NCBI RefSeq assembly: GCF_004114955.1
Contig: NZ_CP030053.1
Coordinates: forward strand, 4,402,001 to 4,466,000
DNA from: Bradyrhizobium guangzhouense
Lineage (GTDB): Bacteria > Pseudomonadota > Alphaproteobacteria > Rhizobiales > Xanthobacteraceae
Length of the DNA stretch: 64,000 nucleotides
Direction: 5' to 3'
Every line of letters starts with the position of its first letter. Positions within the stretch are counted from its first letter, which is position 1. The notes under the pieces are model-generated. The model worked only from the letters and a program-made list of their open reading frames with translations, made no database searches and was not told where the DNA came from. Positions 50,244-60,474 of this stretch are shown one piece after another. The translations under genes were made by a program, and so were the position numbers.

Positions 50244-51842
50244 CTACGCCGGCGCGCCCGATTTCACGAGCTTGTAGATCACCGAATCCATCAGCGCCTG
50301 GAACGAGGCGTCGATGATGTTCGGGGACACGCCGACCGTGGTCCAGCGATCGCCGTTCTCGTCCTCGCTCTCGATCAAGACGCGCGTCACCGCGCCGGTG
50401 CCGCCATTGAGGATACGGACGCGGTAGTCGATCAGCGTCAAGCCCTCGATGTACTTCTGGTACTTGCCGAGGTCCTTGCGCAAGGCAACGTCGAGCGCGT
50501 TGACGGGACCGTTGCCTTCCGCGGCCGAGATCAGATGCTCGCCGGCGACGTCGACCTTGACCACTGCGAGCGCCACGGTGACGCGCTCGCCGAGCGCGTT
50601 GTAGCGCTGCTCGACATTGACGTCGAACTGCTCGACCTCGAAATAATGCGGCACCTTGCCGAGCGTCCGGCGCGCCAGGAGATCGAACGAGGCATTGGCG
50701 GATTCATAGGCGTAGCCTTGCGCCTCGCGCTCCTTCAGCTCCTCGACCAGCCGGGTCAGCTTCGGATCGCTCTTCTCATAGGCGATGCCGGCGCGGTCGA
50801 GCTCGGCCATGACATTGGAGCGGCCGGCCTGGTCCGATACCAGCACCTTGCGATGGTTGCCGACCGTCTCCGGCAGCACGTGCTCGTAGGTCTGCGGATC
50901 CTTCATCACGGCGGAGGCGTGGATGCCTGTCTTGGTGACGAAGGCGCTCTCGCCGACGTAGGCCGCATGGCGGTTCGGCACGCGGTTGAGCATGTCATCG
51001 AGCGTGCGCGAGACTTTGACGAGCGTCGCCAGTTTCTCCGGCGTGACCGAAATCTCGAAGGCGTCCGAAAACTCCTTCTTCAATTTCAGCGTCGGGATCA
51101 GCGAGCAGAGATTGGCATTTCCGCACCGCTCACCGAGGCCGTTCAACGTGCCCTGGATCTGTCGCGCACCGGCGCGGACCGCGGCGAGCGAGTTCGCCAC
51201 CGCCTGTTCGGTGTCGTTATGGGCGTGGATGCCGACATGATCGCCGGGGATGTGCTTTGTCACGTCAGTGACGATGGCAGCAACCTCATCGGGCATGGTG
51301 CCGCCATTGGTGTCGCACAACACCACCCAGCGCGCGCCGGCCTCATAGGCCGCCTTGGCGCAGGCGAGCGCAAAACCCGCATCCTCCTTGTAGCCGTCGA
51401 AGAAATGCTCGCAGTCGAGCATGACCTCGCGGCCGGCGGCCTTTGCCGCCGCGACGCTGTCGCGGATCGAGGCGAGGTTTTCCTCGTTCGTGGTCTCCAG
51501 CGCGACGCGTACCTGGTAGGCGGACGACTTTGCCACGAAGCAGATTGCGTCAGCTTTCGCCTCCAGAAGCCCGGCGACACCGGGATCGTTGGAGACCGAG
51601 CGACCTGCCCGCCGCGTCATGCCGAAGGCGGTGAAGCGCGCATGGTCGAGCTTCGGCTTGGAGCCGAAAAATTCCGTGTCGAGCGGATTGGCGCCAGGAT
51701 AGCCGCCCTCGACATAATCGATGCCGAGATCGTCGAGCATCCCGGCGATGATCCGCTTGTCGGCCAGGGTGAAATCGACGCCATTGGTCTGCGCGCCGTC
51801 GCGCAGCGTGGTGTCGAACAGATAAAGGCGCTCCTTGCTCAT
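50244..51842 (-). CDS. cimA: (R)-citramalate synthase
   Basis: A 532-residue enzyme of the isopropylmalate synthase family, condensing acetyl-CoA with pyruvate as an entry to isoleucine. LFDTTLRDGAQTNGVDF (residues about 8-24) and GIHAHNDTEQAVANS hold catalytic and metal residues. CGNANLCSLIPTLKLK and the C-terminal LeuA dimer domain (VNALDVALRKDLGKY) suggest feedback control. ATG 51842 overlaps the GNAT stop by 3 nt. It is the last gene of cysS-[37 aa]-GNAT-cimA. The group is also annotated as 2-isopropylmalate synthase/homocitrate synthase. Confidence 0.92.
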   Translation of the reverse strand: MSKERLYLFDTTLRDGAQTNGVDFTLADKRIIAGMLDDLGIDYVEGGYPGANPLDTEFFGSKPKLDHARFTAFGMTRRAGRSVSNDPGVAGLLEAKADAICFVAKSSAYQVRVALETTNEENLASIRDSVAAAKAAGREVMLDCEHFFDGYKEDAGFALACAKAAYEAGARWVVLCDTNGGTMPDEVAAIVTDVTKHIPGDHVGIHAHNDTEQAVANSLAAVRAGARQIQGTLNGLGERCGNANLCSLIPTLKLKKEFSDAFEISVTPEKLATLVKVSRTLDDMLNRVPNRHAAYVGESAFVTKTGIHASAVMKDPQTYEHVLPETVGNHRKVLVSDQAGRSNVMAELDRAGIAYEKSDPKLTRLVEELKEREAQGYAYESANASFDLLARRTLGKVPHYFEVEQFDVNVEQRYNALGERVTVALAVVKVDVAGEHLISAAEGNGPVNALDVALRKDLGKYQKYIEGLTLIDYRVRILNGGTGAVTRVLIESEDENGDRWTTVGVSPNIIDASFQALMDSVIYKLVKSGAPA

Positions 51843-52330
51843 TGCGGCGCTCCGAGCGTCTTCTTCATGCTGGTGTTGGCAAGCCACTCATCGTTGATGG
51901 TAACGCTGTTGCGCTGCTGGGCCGTGTAGCCGCGCTTGGCGAAGAAATTCTGCGCAGTGTCGCTTGCGTCCACGGTGAGCGCCGCCGCGCCGCGACCGCC
52001 GGCGAGCTTCTCCAGCGCGTCGACCAGCATGGTCGCAATGCCCTGGCGGCCGACGGCCGGATGCACATAGAGCATGCGGATATGATCGGCGCCGCGCAGC
52101 GAGGCGAAGCCGACGGGCGAGCCGTCCAGCGTCGCAATCAGCGTCAGGTCGGACGCGAGCCGCTTGCCGAACTCCTCGGTCTCGGCCGCCTCCATCCAGG
52201 CCTCCTGCTGTGCCTCGCTGTAATCGTCGCCGGTCAGCTCCTGGATGCTGGCGGCGAAAATCGCGGCCAGCATCGGAACGTCGGCGGGCAGGAACGGCCG
52301 CAGACCGGGCTTGGGATGCGCTTGTGCCAT
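51839..52330 (-). CDS. GNAT-family N-acetyltransferase
   Basis: A 163-residue acetyltransferase. RMLYVHPAVGRQGIATMLVDALE (residues about 86-108) contains the acetyl-CoA pyrophosphate loop R/Q-x-x-G-x-A. LTVDASDTAQNFFAKRGYTA is motif B. ATG 52330 lies behind GAGGA and 5 nt after the 37-residue gene; the stop overlaps cimA. The acceptor is unknown. Confidence 0.9.
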   Translation of the reverse strand: MAQAHPKPGLRPFLPADVPMLAAIFAASIQELTGDDYSEAQQEAWMEAAETEEFGKRLASDLTLIATLDGSPVGFASLRGADHIRMLYVHPAVGRQGIATMLVDALEKLAGGRGAAALTVDASDTAQNFFAKRGYTAQQRNSVTINDEWLANTSMKKTLGAPQ

Positions 52331-52335
52331 CGTCC

Positions 52336-52449
52336 TCACCACATCCCATAGATTTTCAGCACGACCGCCACCGCGGCGCCGAGCAGCAGGATCTTCAGCG
52401 CGATGTAATAGAGCCAGTGCCGGGGGAACGGCGTATCGGGCCGGGTCAT
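52336..52449 (-). CDS. 37-residue membrane miniprotein in the cysS operon
   Basis: A short gene whose ATG overlaps the cysS stop in ATGA and whose stop is 5 nt before the GNAT start. The protein [19 protein letters not shown] is followed by one hydrophobic helix, [18 protein letters not shown], so it should be a single-pass inner-membrane peptide with a short cytosolic N-terminus. The tight packing on both sides argues for real translation. I know no family or function. Confidence 0.7.
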   Translation of the reverse strand: MTRPDTPFPRHWLYYIALKILLLGAAVAVVLKIYGMW

Positions 52450-53828
52450 CGCGAAAACTCCCAGGTTGTCCCGTCCTTGGAGTCCTTGATAGCGACGCCC
52501 ATGGCGGCCAGCTGATCGCGAATGCGATCGGACTCGGCGAAATCCTTGCGCGCGCGGGCGGCCGTCCGCTCCGCGATCAGGCGTTCGACCTCGCTGGCGT
52601 CAACACCGCTCGCCAGCTGCTTGCGGTCCTTCCATTGCGCAGCGCTCTCGGCGAGGAAGCCGAGCAGCCGCAACGAGCCCGCAAGCGCGGGCACGTCGCC
52701 GCCGCGCAGGCCGTGCAGCGCCGCGATCGCCTGCGGTGTGTTGAGATCGTCGAGCAGCGCCTCGACCACGGACGCAGCCGGCTTGCCGGGTTCGACGTCG
52801 GCGGCGATCCGATACCAATCGTCAAGCGTCTTGCCGCTCTCCTCCAGCGACTTCATGGTCCAGTCGATCGGCGACGTGTAGTGCGTCTTGAGCATGTTGA
52901 GGCGCAGCACTTCACCCGGCCAGTCCTTGAGCAGCTCGTGGATCGTGATGAAGTTGCCGAGCGACTTCGACATCTTCTCGCTCTCGACCTGCAGGAAGCC
53001 GTTGTGCATCCAGTAGTTTGCCATGCGCTGCCGGTGGAAGGCGCAGCAGGTCTGCGCGACCTCGTTCTCGTGATGCGGAAACACGAGATCGATGCCGCCA
53101 CCATGGATGTCGAATTGCTCGCCGAGATGCTTCCAGGCCATGGCCGAGCACTCGATGTGCCAACCCGGCCGCCCCTCGGCCTTGATGCCTGACGGCGATG
53201 GCCAGGACGGCTCGCCGGGCTTGGATGGCTTCCACAGCACGAAGTCGGTGTTGTCCTTCTTGTAGGGCGCGACATCGACGCGGGCGCCCGCGATCATCTC
53301 GTCCAGCGAGCGATTGGACAGTGCGCCATAGCGCGGCAGTCCATCATTGGCCGCATTCATCGCCTGCGGCGAGAACAGCACATGGTCCTCGGCGACATAC
53401 GCAAAGCCGCCGGCAACCAGCCGTTCAATGATCTCGCGCATCTCGCCGATGTGCTCGGTCGCGCGCGGCTCGACGCTCGGCCGGAGCGCGCCAAGCGCGT
53501 CCACATCGGCATGAAACTGCTTGCCGGTCTGCTCGGTGACCCTGCGGATCGCCTCGTTCAGCGGCAGGCCGGGAAAGTCCCGCGCGGCGCGGTCGTTGAT
53601 CTTGTCGTCGACGTCGGTGATGTTGCGGACATATTTGACGTGTGCCTCGCCGTAAATGTGGCGGAGCAACCGAAACAGCACGTCGAACACGATCACGGGC
53701 CGGGCATTGCCGATATGGGCGAAGTCGTAGACGGTCGGTCCGCAGACATACATGCGGACGTTGCTCGCATCGAGCGGCACGAAGGTGCGCTTCTCCTTCG
53801 TCAACGTATCGTACAGACGCAATTCCAT
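52446..53828 (-). CDS. cysS: cysteinyl-tRNA synthetase
   Basis: A 460-residue class I synthetase. [17 protein letters not shown] (residues about 28-44) has the zinc Cys and the HIGH-like motif, and KMSKSLGNF (near 268) is the KMSKS loop. [15 protein letters not shown] and [10 protein letters not shown] supply the other zinc ligands. It is standard in length and complete, and heads the operon that includes a miniprotein, an acetyltransferase and cimA. Confidence 0.97.
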   Translation of the reverse strand: MELRLYDTLTKEKRTFVPLDASNVRMYVCGPTVYDFAHIGNARPVIVFDVLFRLLRHIYGEAHVKYVRNITDVDDKINDRAARDFPGLPLNEAIRRVTEQTGKQFHADVDALGALRPSVEPRATEHIGEMREIIERLVAGGFAYVAEDHVLFSPQAMNAANDGLPRYGALSNRSLDEMIAGARVDVAPYKKDNTDFVLWKPSKPGEPSWPSPSGIKAEGRPGWHIECSAMAWKHLGEQFDIHGGGIDLVFPHHENEVAQTCCAFHRQRMANYWMHNGFLQVESEKMSKSLGNFITIHELLKDWPGEVLRLNMLKTHYTSPIDWTMKSLEESGKTLDDWYRIAADVEPGKPAASVVEALLDDLNTPQAIAALHGLRGGDVPALAGSLRLLGFLAESAAQWKDRKQLASGVDASEVERLIAERTAARARKDFAESDRIRDQLAAMGVAIKDSKDGTTWEFSR

Positions 53829-54121
53829 ATGGACACCCGTCGGCTGTTGGCCGGGCGTCCAGTGCTCTCAATGTGTTTTGAGAAAAGACGGCTCCAGCCA
53901 GCGAATCGCTAGCTCGTAATCTCGCGGCAAATAATGCAGATGGCGAGGAGACCGTTCATGTCGGACATATGGGCTATGAGCCCGCCTTTCGTCAAGAGAG
54001 CCACGGAAATGCCGCTTTATTTCCGCCAGGCAGGGCCTGCCGCCCAGATGGTTCATCATCCTTAACCATTTGAGCGCATTCTGGAACTGGCGGTTCCTAT
54101 TTTTTGCCCCAAGGTGATTTC

Positions 54122-54427
54122 ATGCGATCCCTGCTCGCGCTCATTTCCTGCGCCTCGATCCTTAGCGCATCCAGCGCCGGCGCCGAGACCCGCGTCTTCA
54201 TCATTGGCAACCAGACCGACGGCTATGGCGTCGACCAGTGCCTGGCCAAGGGCGACAAATGCGGCGCCCAGGTCGCCCGCACCTACTGCCAATCACGGGA
54301 CTTTGCACAGGCATCAAGCTACCGCCGGGTCGATCCCGACGAAATTACCGGGTCTGTCCCCAAATCCGGCGCAAACTGCTCCCATGGCCATTGCGACGAA
54401 TATGTCGCAATCACCTGCCAGCGCTGA
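54122..54427 (+). CDS. small secreted Cys-rich hypothetical protein
   Basis: A 101-residue protein. A signal peptide, MRSLLALISCASILSASSAGA, is cleaved before ETRVFIIGNQTDGYGVDQC. The mature part has six Cys (DQC, DKC, TYC, NCSHGHC, ITC), so disulfides are likely in the periplasm. An in-frame ATG at 54104 lies upstream, but 54122 gives a normal signal peptide. It is a conserved-looking Bradyrhizobium-type protein without known function. Confidence 0.8.
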   Translation: MRSLLALISCASILSASSAGAETRVFIIGNQTDGYGVDQCLAKGDKCGAQVARTYCQSRDFAQASSYRRVDPDEITGSVPKSGANCSHGHCDEYVAITCQR

Positions 54428-54557
54428 ATTCGCTCGGAACTGGCGGACCTTAGGACCAGTCTTCGGCCCCTGAAACGACGTGACGATGCCGCAGGAAGCG
54501 GCTATTGGAGGGCGCGCGTCGGCCCCCCAAGTCAGTGACGGCCGTGACCTCGCTAGA

Positions 54558-55730
54558 ATGGCGGATATGCCTGAATTTTTGTCTCTGTCCCGTCCCCGCT
54601 TCCTCCTTGCCTGCACCGTGCTTCTCGGCGTCGTGCTCGCCACCGATGCCTTCGCACAGGCTGGGCCCTCAGGCGCGGCGCCGCCTCCTCCCGCCCAGGG
54701 CGGCCTCGGACCGAATCCGATGTGCGTGCGCCTGGAAGGCCAGCTCGCCGCGCTTGACCGTGGCGGCAGCGACCCTGCACGCGAGGACCAGATCCGCCGC
54801 TACCAGGATTCCCAGAGCCGCCAGCAGGCCGAGCTCGACCGCGTCACCATGCAGGCCAAACGCATGGGCTGCGACTCCACCGGCTTCTTCTCGCTGTTCA
54901 ACGGCCAATCCGCACAATGCGGCCCGGTCAACACCCAGATCCAGCAGATGCGCGCCAATCTGGACCAGATCAACAGCAATCTCGAGCGCCTGCGCGGTGG
55001 CGGTCCGGGCGGCGGCAACCCCGAGCGCGACAGCCAGCGTCGCTCCGTGCTGGTTGCTCTCGCGCAGAACAATTGCGGACCGCAATACGCCAATGCGGCG
55101 CAGTCACAAGGCGGCGGCAACTTCCTGAGCAATCTGTTCGGTGGCGGCAACAACAACCCGAACAATCCGCAAGGCGTTCCGCCAGCGGATCTCGGCCCGC
55201 AATCCGGCACCTATCGCACCGTGTGCGTGCGTACCTGCGACGGTGCTTATTTCCCGATCTCGTTTGCGACCGTGCCGGCGCGCTTCCCCGACGACGAAAA
55301 GACCTGCAAGGCGCTCTGTCCTGCGGCCGAAGCCGTGCTCTACGCCCATCGCAATCCCGGCGAGGACATGAACTCGGCGGTCTCGATCAGCGGCCAGCCC
55401 TACACGTCGCTGCCGAACGCCTTCAAATTCCGCAGCGAGTTCAACCCGTCCTGCTCCTGCAAGGCGGCCGGCCAGAGCTGGGCCGACGCGCTGAAATCGG
55501 CCGACGACAAGGCGGCGGTGGAGCAGCAGGGTGACATCATCGTCACCGAGGAAAGCGCCAAGAAGATGCAGCAGCGGCAGCTCACCAAGGGCGCGCCCGC
55601 GAATGGCAAGAAGGGCGCGGCTCCAGCGCCGAGCGCTGCCGCGCCGGCTGCGGATGCGAGCGCCGCGACCACGTCGGAGAACAAGCCGATCCGCTCGGTG
55701 GGGCCGACATTCCTGCCGCAGCAGAAGTAG
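54558..55730 (+). CDS. DUF2865 domain secreted protein
   Basis: A 390-residue exported protein. A signal sequence (FLLACTVLLGVVLATDAFA) is followed by a Pro/Gly-rich linker, a helical coiled region with Cys pairs (residues about 50-150), and the DUF2865 core YRTVCVRTCDGAYFPISFAT with CKALCPAAEAVLYAH and CSCKAAGQSW. The tail is low-complexity Ala/Pro/Lys. The core has several Cys and is common in Bradyrhizobium. Its role, probably in the cell envelope, is unknown. Confidence 0.88.
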   Translation: MADMPEFLSLSRPRFLLACTVLLGVVLATDAFAQAGPSGAAPPPPAQGGLGPNPMCVRLEGQLAALDRGGSDPAREDQIRRYQDSQSRQQAELDRVTMQAKRMGCDSTGFFSLFNGQSAQCGPVNTQIQQMRANLDQINSNLERLRGGGPGGGNPERDSQRRSVLVALAQNNCGPQYANAAQSQGGGNFLSNLFGGGNNNPNNPQGVPPADLGPQSGTYRTVCVRTCDGAYFPISFATVPARFPDDEKTCKALCPAAEAVLYAHRNPGEDMNSAVSISGQPYTSLPNAFKFRSEFNPSCSCKAAGQSWADALKSADDKAAVEQQGDIIVTEESAKKMQQRQLTKGAPANGKKGAAPAPSAAAPAADASAATTSENKPIRSVGPTFLPQQK

Positions 55731-55757
55731 TTGAAGCGTCAAGCTGCGAATTCAACC

Positions 55758-55863
55758 GTCATGCCCCGCGAAGGCGGGGCATCCAGTACTCCGCGGCGGA
55801 AGTCGTCTCCGATAATCTCTGCCGTGAAGTACTGGATCATCCGCCTTCGCGGATGATGACAGC
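55758..55863. repeat. two-hairpin REP-like element, copy between DUF2865 and nadE
   Basis: The left hairpin is ATGCCCCGCGAAGGCGGGGCAT, identical to that at 21570, the core contains CAGTACTCCGCGG and GTACTGGATC, and the right hairpin is ATCCGCCTTCGCGGATGATG. The ends are GTCATG and GATGACAG. It sits between two convergent genes, where it may serve as a two-way terminator. Confidence 0.8.
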
Positions 55864-55872
55864 GGAATATGG

Positions 55873-57630
55873 CTACCCCTCGAACGCGTCGATCGAGGCC
55901 TTGCTGCCGCGCGACACCAGCGTCTCGTCGGGTGCGGGCAGCTTCTCGCCCCGATCGCGGAAGCGGTTGGTGATGGGATAGCGGCGGTCGCGGCCGAAGT
56001 TCTTGCGCGTCACCTTCACTCCGGGCGCGGCCTGACGGCGCTTGTATTCGGCGACGTTGAGCAGATGGTCGATGCGGGTCACCGTCTCGCGGTCGAAGCC
56101 GGCTTCGATGATCTGGTCGAGCGGCTCCTCGCGCTCGACCAGACGCTCCAGGATCGCATCGAGCACGTCGTAAGGCGGCAATGAATCCTGATCGGTCTGG
56201 TTCTCGCGCAATTCAGCCGTCGGCGGACGCGTGATGATATCGGGCGGGATCACCTCGCCTGCGGGCCCCAGTGCATCATCGGGCTTCCATGAATTGCGCA
56301 GCGCCGCCAGTCGAAACACCTGCGTCTTGTAGATATCCTTGATCGGATTGAAGCCGCCGTTCATGTCGCCATAGAGCGTGGCGTAACCGACCGACATCTC
56401 CGACTTGTTGCCCGTCGTCATTACCATCAGCCCGATCTTGTTGGAAATCGCCATCAGCAGCGTGCCGCGGCTGCGGGCCTGCAGATTTTCCTCGGTGATG
56501 TCAGGCGGCAGGTTCTTGAACAGGCCGGACAGGATGGTCTCGAAGCCGGACACAGCTTCCGCGATCGGCAGCACCTCGTAGCGGATGCCAAGATGGCCGG
56601 CGAGCTCGCCGGCGTCGGCAATCGAGTGGGCTGCCGTGTAGCGATACGGCAGCATCACGCCGTGCACCTGATCGGCGCCAAGCGCATCGACCGCGATCGC
56701 GGCACACAGCGCGGAATCGATGCCGCCGGAAATGCCGAGCAACACGCCCGGGAAGCCGTTCTTGCCGACATAGTCGCGCAAGCCAAGCACGCAGGCAGCG
56801 TAGTCGGCCTTGTCGCCTTCCGGTTGCTCGACGATCGGACCGGCGCAGCGCCAGTCGCCGCCCGTCCTGGTGAAGCGCAACGTGGTGATGCTCTCCTCGA
56901 ACGCTGGCAGTTGCGCGGCGAGCGAGAGGTCGCCATTGAGCGCGAACGAGGCGCCGTCGAACACGAGCTCGTCCTGGCCGCAGACCTGGTTGAGATAGAC
57001 CAGCGGCAGGCCGCTTTCGGTGACCCGCGCGACCGCCACCGACAGGCGCACGTCGTTCTTGTCGCGGGCATAGGGCGAGCCGTTCGGCACCAGGATGATC
57101 TCGGCGCCGGTCTCGGCCAGCGTCTCGACCACGTTCTCGTAGTCCTCGGACTCTTCCAGCCAGATGTCCTCGCAGATCGGCACGCCGATCCGCACCCCCC
57201 GCACGGTGAGGGGACCCGAAGCAGGCCCGCGCGCAAACAGCCGCTTCTCGTCGAACACGCCGTAGTTCGGCAGATTGCATTTGAAACGCAGTGCGGCGAT
57301 GCGACCACCCTCGAGTAGCGCGCAGGCATTGTAGAGCTTGCCATCCTCGACCCAGGGCGTGCCGACCAGCAATGCCGGGCCACCGTCGGCGGTCTCGCGT
57401 GCGAGCGCTTCGATCGCGGCGCGGCAGGCGGCCTGGAAGGCCGGCTTCTGCACCAGGTCCTCCGGCGGATAGCCGGCGATGAACAATTCCGGGAACAGCA
57501 CGAGGTCGGCGCCGTCGGCGATGGCGCGCGCGCGTGCCGCGCGAACCTTCGCGGCATTGCCCTCGATATCGCCCACGGTCGGATTGAGCTGGGCGAGCGT
57601 GACCGCGAAGGCGTTGAGACGTTCGGTCAT
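55873..57630 (-). CDS. nadE: glutamine-dependent NAD(+) synthase
   Basis: A 585-residue fusion of a glutaminase (CN-hydrolase fold, residues about 6-270) and a synthetase domain (about 290-560). The glutaminase triad is in LVLFPELF (Glu), RFKCNLPNYG (Lys) and VPICEDIW (Cys). The synthetase P-loop is LGISGGIDSALC. It amidates nicotinate adenine dinucleotide to NAD in the cytosol. Since the same genome region seems able to degrade nicotinate, vitamin use has to be balanced with NAD synthesis. Confidence 0.96.
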   Translation of the reverse strand: MTERLNAFAVTLAQLNPTVGDIEGNAAKVRAARARAIADGADLVLFPELFIAGYPPEDLVQKPAFQAACRAAIEALARETADGGPALLVGTPWVEDGKLYNACALLEGGRIAALRFKCNLPNYGVFDEKRLFARGPASGPLTVRGVRIGVPICEDIWLEESEDYENVVETLAETGAEIILVPNGSPYARDKNDVRLSVAVARVTESGLPLVYLNQVCGQDELVFDGASFALNGDLSLAAQLPAFEESITTLRFTRTGGDWRCAGPIVEQPEGDKADYAACVLGLRDYVGKNGFPGVLLGISGGIDSALCAAIAVDALGADQVHGVMLPYRYTAAHSIADAGELAGHLGIRYEVLPIAEAVSGFETILSGLFKNLPPDITEENLQARSRGTLLMAISNKIGLMVMTTGNKSEMSVGYATLYGDMNGGFNPIKDIYKTQVFRLAALRNSWKPDDALGPAGEVIPPDIITRPPTAELRENQTDQDSLPPYDVLDAILERLVEREEPLDQIIEAGFDRETVTRIDHLLNVAEYKRRQAAPGVKVTRKNFGRDRRYPITNRFRDRGEKLPAPDETLVSRGSKASIDAFEG

Positions 57631-57646
57631 GGCCGCCGTCCTCGGG

Positions 57647-58000
57647 CTAGAGGAATCCCAATCGCTCGATAATGGCGATGATCCAGAATGCGCCGGCCAT
57701 CAGCAGCGCAACGCCGACTGCGGCCGAGCCCATGTCCTTGACCCGCCCGATCTGCTTGTCGCGGTCCATGGTCAGGCGATCGGCGAGCTTCTCGATCGCG
57801 GTGTTGAGCAGCTCCACGACCAGCACGAACGCAACCGCACACACCAGCTCGACCGCGCGCATCGCGGTCGCGGCGACGAACCACGCCACCGGCAGCGACA
57901 GGATCAGCGCAAAGACCTCCTCGCGGATGGCCTGCTCCGAACGGAACGCAAAGGCCATTCCGTTGCGGGAATTGATCGTGGCCTTCCAGATGCGCAGCAA
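57647..58000 (-). CDS. dgkA: diacylglycerol kinase, DgkA type
   Basis: A 117-residue integral membrane kinase with three helices. The catalytic segment ELLNTAIEKLADRLTMDRD (residues about 63-81) with Glu and Asn is conserved, and the N-terminal amphipathic part (KATINSRNGMAFAFRSE) is typical. It phosphorylates diacylglycerol from membrane-glycan or phospholipid turnover. It is 4 nt after the DAHP synthase stop and co-directional with nadE. Confidence 0.94.
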   Translation of the reverse strand: MLRIWKATINSRNGMAFAFRSEQAIREEVFALILSLPVAWFVAATAMRAVELVCAVAFVLVVELLNTAIEKLADRLTMDRDKQIGRVKDMGSAAVGVALLMAGAFWIIAIIERLGFL

Positions 58001-58004
58001 GGTG

Positions 58005-59393
58005 TCAGAGCCCCGCTGCAGCCGGCATCGGCCGGACCTTGCCGGCGCGTTCCTGCTTCAGCAGTTCGGCGACCAGGAACGCCATGTCGATGGATTGCTC
58101 CGCATTGAGGCGGGGATCGCAGACCGTGTGGTAGCGGTCGTTGAGATCCTCGTCGGTGATGGCGCGGGCGCCGCCGATGCATTCGGTCACGTCCTGGCCG
58201 GTCATCTCCAGATGCACACCGCCGGCATGAGTGCCTTCTGCGGCATGGATTGTGAAGAACGACTTCACCTCCGACAGCACGCGATCGAACGGCCGCGTCT
58301 TGTAGCCTGACGTGGAGGTGATGGTGTTGCCGTGCATCGGATCGCACGACCAGACCACCGCCCTGCCCTCGCGCTTCACTGCGCGGATCAGGCCCGGCAG
58401 ATGATCGGCGACCTTGTCGGAGCCGAAGCGGTTGATCAGCGTCAGCCGGCCCGGCTCGTTGTCGGGGTTGAGGACGTCGATCAGCTTCAACAGTTCGTCG
58501 GGCTTGAGCGACGGGCCGCACTTGAGGCCGATCGGGTTCTTGATGCCCCGGAAATATTCGACATGGCCATGATCGAGCTGGCGGGTGCGATCGCCGATCC
58601 AGATCATGTGGCCCGAGGTCGCGTACCAGTCGCCCGTCGTGGAATCGACGCGGGTCATGGCCTGCTCGTAGCCGAGCAGCAGCGCCTCATGGCTGGTGTA
58701 GAAATCGGTGGCGCGCAGCTCGGGATGGCTTTCGAGATCGAGGCCGCAGGCGCGCATGAAGTTCAGCGCATCCGAGATGCGGTCGGCCAGCTCCTTGTAG
58801 CGGCGTGACTGCGGCGAATCCTTGAGGAAGCCGAGCATCCATTCATGCACGCTGCCGAGATTGGCGTAACCGCCGGTCGCGAACGCGCGGAGCAGATTCA
58901 GCGTCGCGGCCGACTGGCGATAGGCCATCAGCTGACGCTGCGGATCCGGAATGCGTGCCTCCTTGGTGAAGGCGATGTCGTTGACGATGTCGCCGCGATA
59001 GCTCGGCAGCTCGACGCCATCGACCTTCTCGGTCGGCGATGACCGGGGTTTGGCAAACTGACCGGCGATGCGACCGACCTTCACCACCGGCACCGCGCCG
59101 GCATAGGTCAGTACCACCGCCATCTGCAGCAGCACGCGGAAGAAGTCGCGGATGTTGTTGGCGCCGTGCTCGGCAAAGCTCTCGGCGCAATCGCCGCCTT
59201 GCAGCAGGAAGGCGTCGCCGGCCGCAACGCGCCCCAGCGCCTTCTTCAGATTGCGCGCCTCGCCGGCGAACACCAGCGGCGGAAAGGTTGCAAGCTGCGC
59301 CTCGACGTCGGCCAAGGCCTTGGCGTCGGGATATTCGGGCACCTGTAGCACCGGCTTGCTGCGCCAGGACTCGGGCGTCCACCGCTCGGACAT
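58005..59393 (-). CDS. aroG: 3-deoxy-7-phosphoheptulonate synthase, class II
   Basis: A 462-residue class II (plant-like) DAHP synthase, the first enzyme of the shikimate pathway. [15 protein letters not shown] (residues about 64-78) has the metal Cys, [14 protein letters not shown] binds PEP, and [13 protein letters not shown] and [10 protein letters not shown] are the other active-site segments. ATG 59393 follows GGAGA. The frame extends another 109 codons upstream, but that part is non-conserved and overlaps the next gene's promoter. Confidence 0.95.
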   Translation of the reverse strand: MSERWTPESWRSKPVLQVPEYPDAKALADVEAQLATFPPLVFAGEARNLKKALGRVAAGDAFLLQGGDCAESFAEHGANNIRDFFRVLLQMAVVLTYAGAVPVVKVGRIAGQFAKPRSSPTEKVDGVELPSYRGDIVNDIAFTKEARIPDPQRQLMAYRQSAATLNLLRAFATGGYANLGSVHEWMLGFLKDSPQSRRYKELADRISDALNFMRACGLDLESHPELRATDFYTSHEALLLGYEQAMTRVDSTTGDWYATSGHMIWIGDRTRQLDHGHVEYFRGIKNPIGLKCGPSLKPDELLKLIDVLNPDNEPGRLTLINRFGSDKVADHLPGLIRAVKREGRAVVWSCDPMHGNTITSTSGYKTRPFDRVLSEVKSFFTIHAAEGTHAGGVHLEMTGQDVTECIGGARAITDEDLNDRYHTVCDPRLNAEQSIDMAFLVAELLKQERAGKVRPMPAAAGL

Positions 59394-59574
59394 CGCAATC
59401 TCTCCGTGAAGCGAAAAGTGCAACCTGATCTGTGGGTTGCGGAGGGCCGCCTTATACACAGGCTGGCACGACACCGCCAGTTGTAAATCCATTTCGCAAT
59501 GCAAACCCTTGCGGGCAAAGCCGAATTCGCATTTGCTAGGGGGCGGTAGAAGAAACCGGCAAGACAGCTTCCCC

Positions 59575-60471
59575 ATGGACGCGCCCCTGGACGACGCTTT
59601 CATCGACGAGATCAGCTTCCCGGCGACCGACGGGTATGCGCTGACAGGCACGCTGTTTCTGCCGCGGGGCGCCAAGCGCCACGCCGTCCTGATCAATTCG
59701 GCGACCGCCGTCCCGCGCAAGATCTACAAGGGCTTTGCCTCCTACCTCGCCCATCGCGGCTGCGCAGTGCTCACCTACGATTACCGCGGCATCGGCGACT
59801 CGCGCCTGCCGGCGATGGTCGGCTACAACCAGCCGAAATCGCTGGTTGGCTTCAAGGCCTCGATGTCGGACTGGGCCGCGCAAGACGTCACCGCCGCGGT
59901 GCGCTGGATGCGCGAACGCTATCATGGCCTCCCGCTCGCTTACGTCGGCCACTCCTTCGGAGGTCAGGCGCTCGGGCTGATCGAGAACAACAGCGAGATC
60001 TCGCGCGCGGCGTTCGTGGCCTCGCAGGCCGCGACCTGGCGGCTGATGACCCCGCCGGAGAAATATCGCGTCTTCGCCTTCATGAACTTTGTCGGCGTGC
60101 CGCTGGTCCACGCACTCGGTTACGCACCGGGATGGGTCGGCATCGGCGAGGATTTGCCCAAGGGTGTGTTCCTGCAATGGGCCGATTGGGTTTCGAGCCC
60201 GCGCTATCTGTTCGATTCCAAGCTGCCGGCGCTGGAGAACTTTGCCAAGTTCAAAGGCGAGCTGCGCGCGCTCTGCTTCTCCGACGATCCCTGGGCGACG
60301 CGGCCAGCCGTGGAGCTGCTCACGTCCGGCTTCAGCGCGATCACGCCGGAGGTGCTGACAGTGAAGCCGTCCGACGTCAGCGCCAAGGCGATCGGCCATT
60401 TCGGCTTCTTCCGCCCCGAACACCGCGACACGCTGTGGCGCGGCGTGGCGGAATGGATCCAGGGGGAGTGA
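59575..60471 (+). CDS. alpha/beta hydrolase
   Basis: A 298-residue serine hydrolase-like protein. [11 protein letters not shown] (near residue 123) is the nucleophile elbow with Ser in GxSx[14 protein letters not shown] is the preceding strand, and the His is near [13 protein letters not shown] at the end. It resembles the group annotated as alpha/beta hydrolase family COG4757. The substrate is unknown. ATG 59575 is chosen because the frame upstream overlaps the DAHP synthase promoter. Confidence 0.85.
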   Translation: MDAPLDDAFIDEISFPATDGYALTGTLFLPRGAKRHAVLINSATAVPRKIYKGFASYLAHRGCAVLTYDYRGIGDSRLPAMVGYNQPKSLVGFKASMSDWAAQDVTAAVRWMRERYHGLPLAYVGHSFGGQALGLIENNSEISRAAFVASQAATWRLMTPPEKYRVFAFMNFVGVPLVHALGYAPGWVGIGEDLPKGVFLQWADWVSSPRYLFDSKLPALENFAKFKGELRALCFSDDPWATRPAVELLTSGFSAITPEVLTVKPSDVSAKAIGHFGFFRPEHRDTLWRGVAEWIQGE

Positions 60472-60474
60472 GCG

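Noticed and set aside
50232..51929. 565-codon open frame on the + strand
   Set aside because: Antisense to cimA, with no recognisable motif.
53868..54059. 63-codon frame between cysS and the secreted protein
   Set aside because: No ribosome site, no family resemblance, and His/Arg-rich composition. It could be real but I cannot support it.
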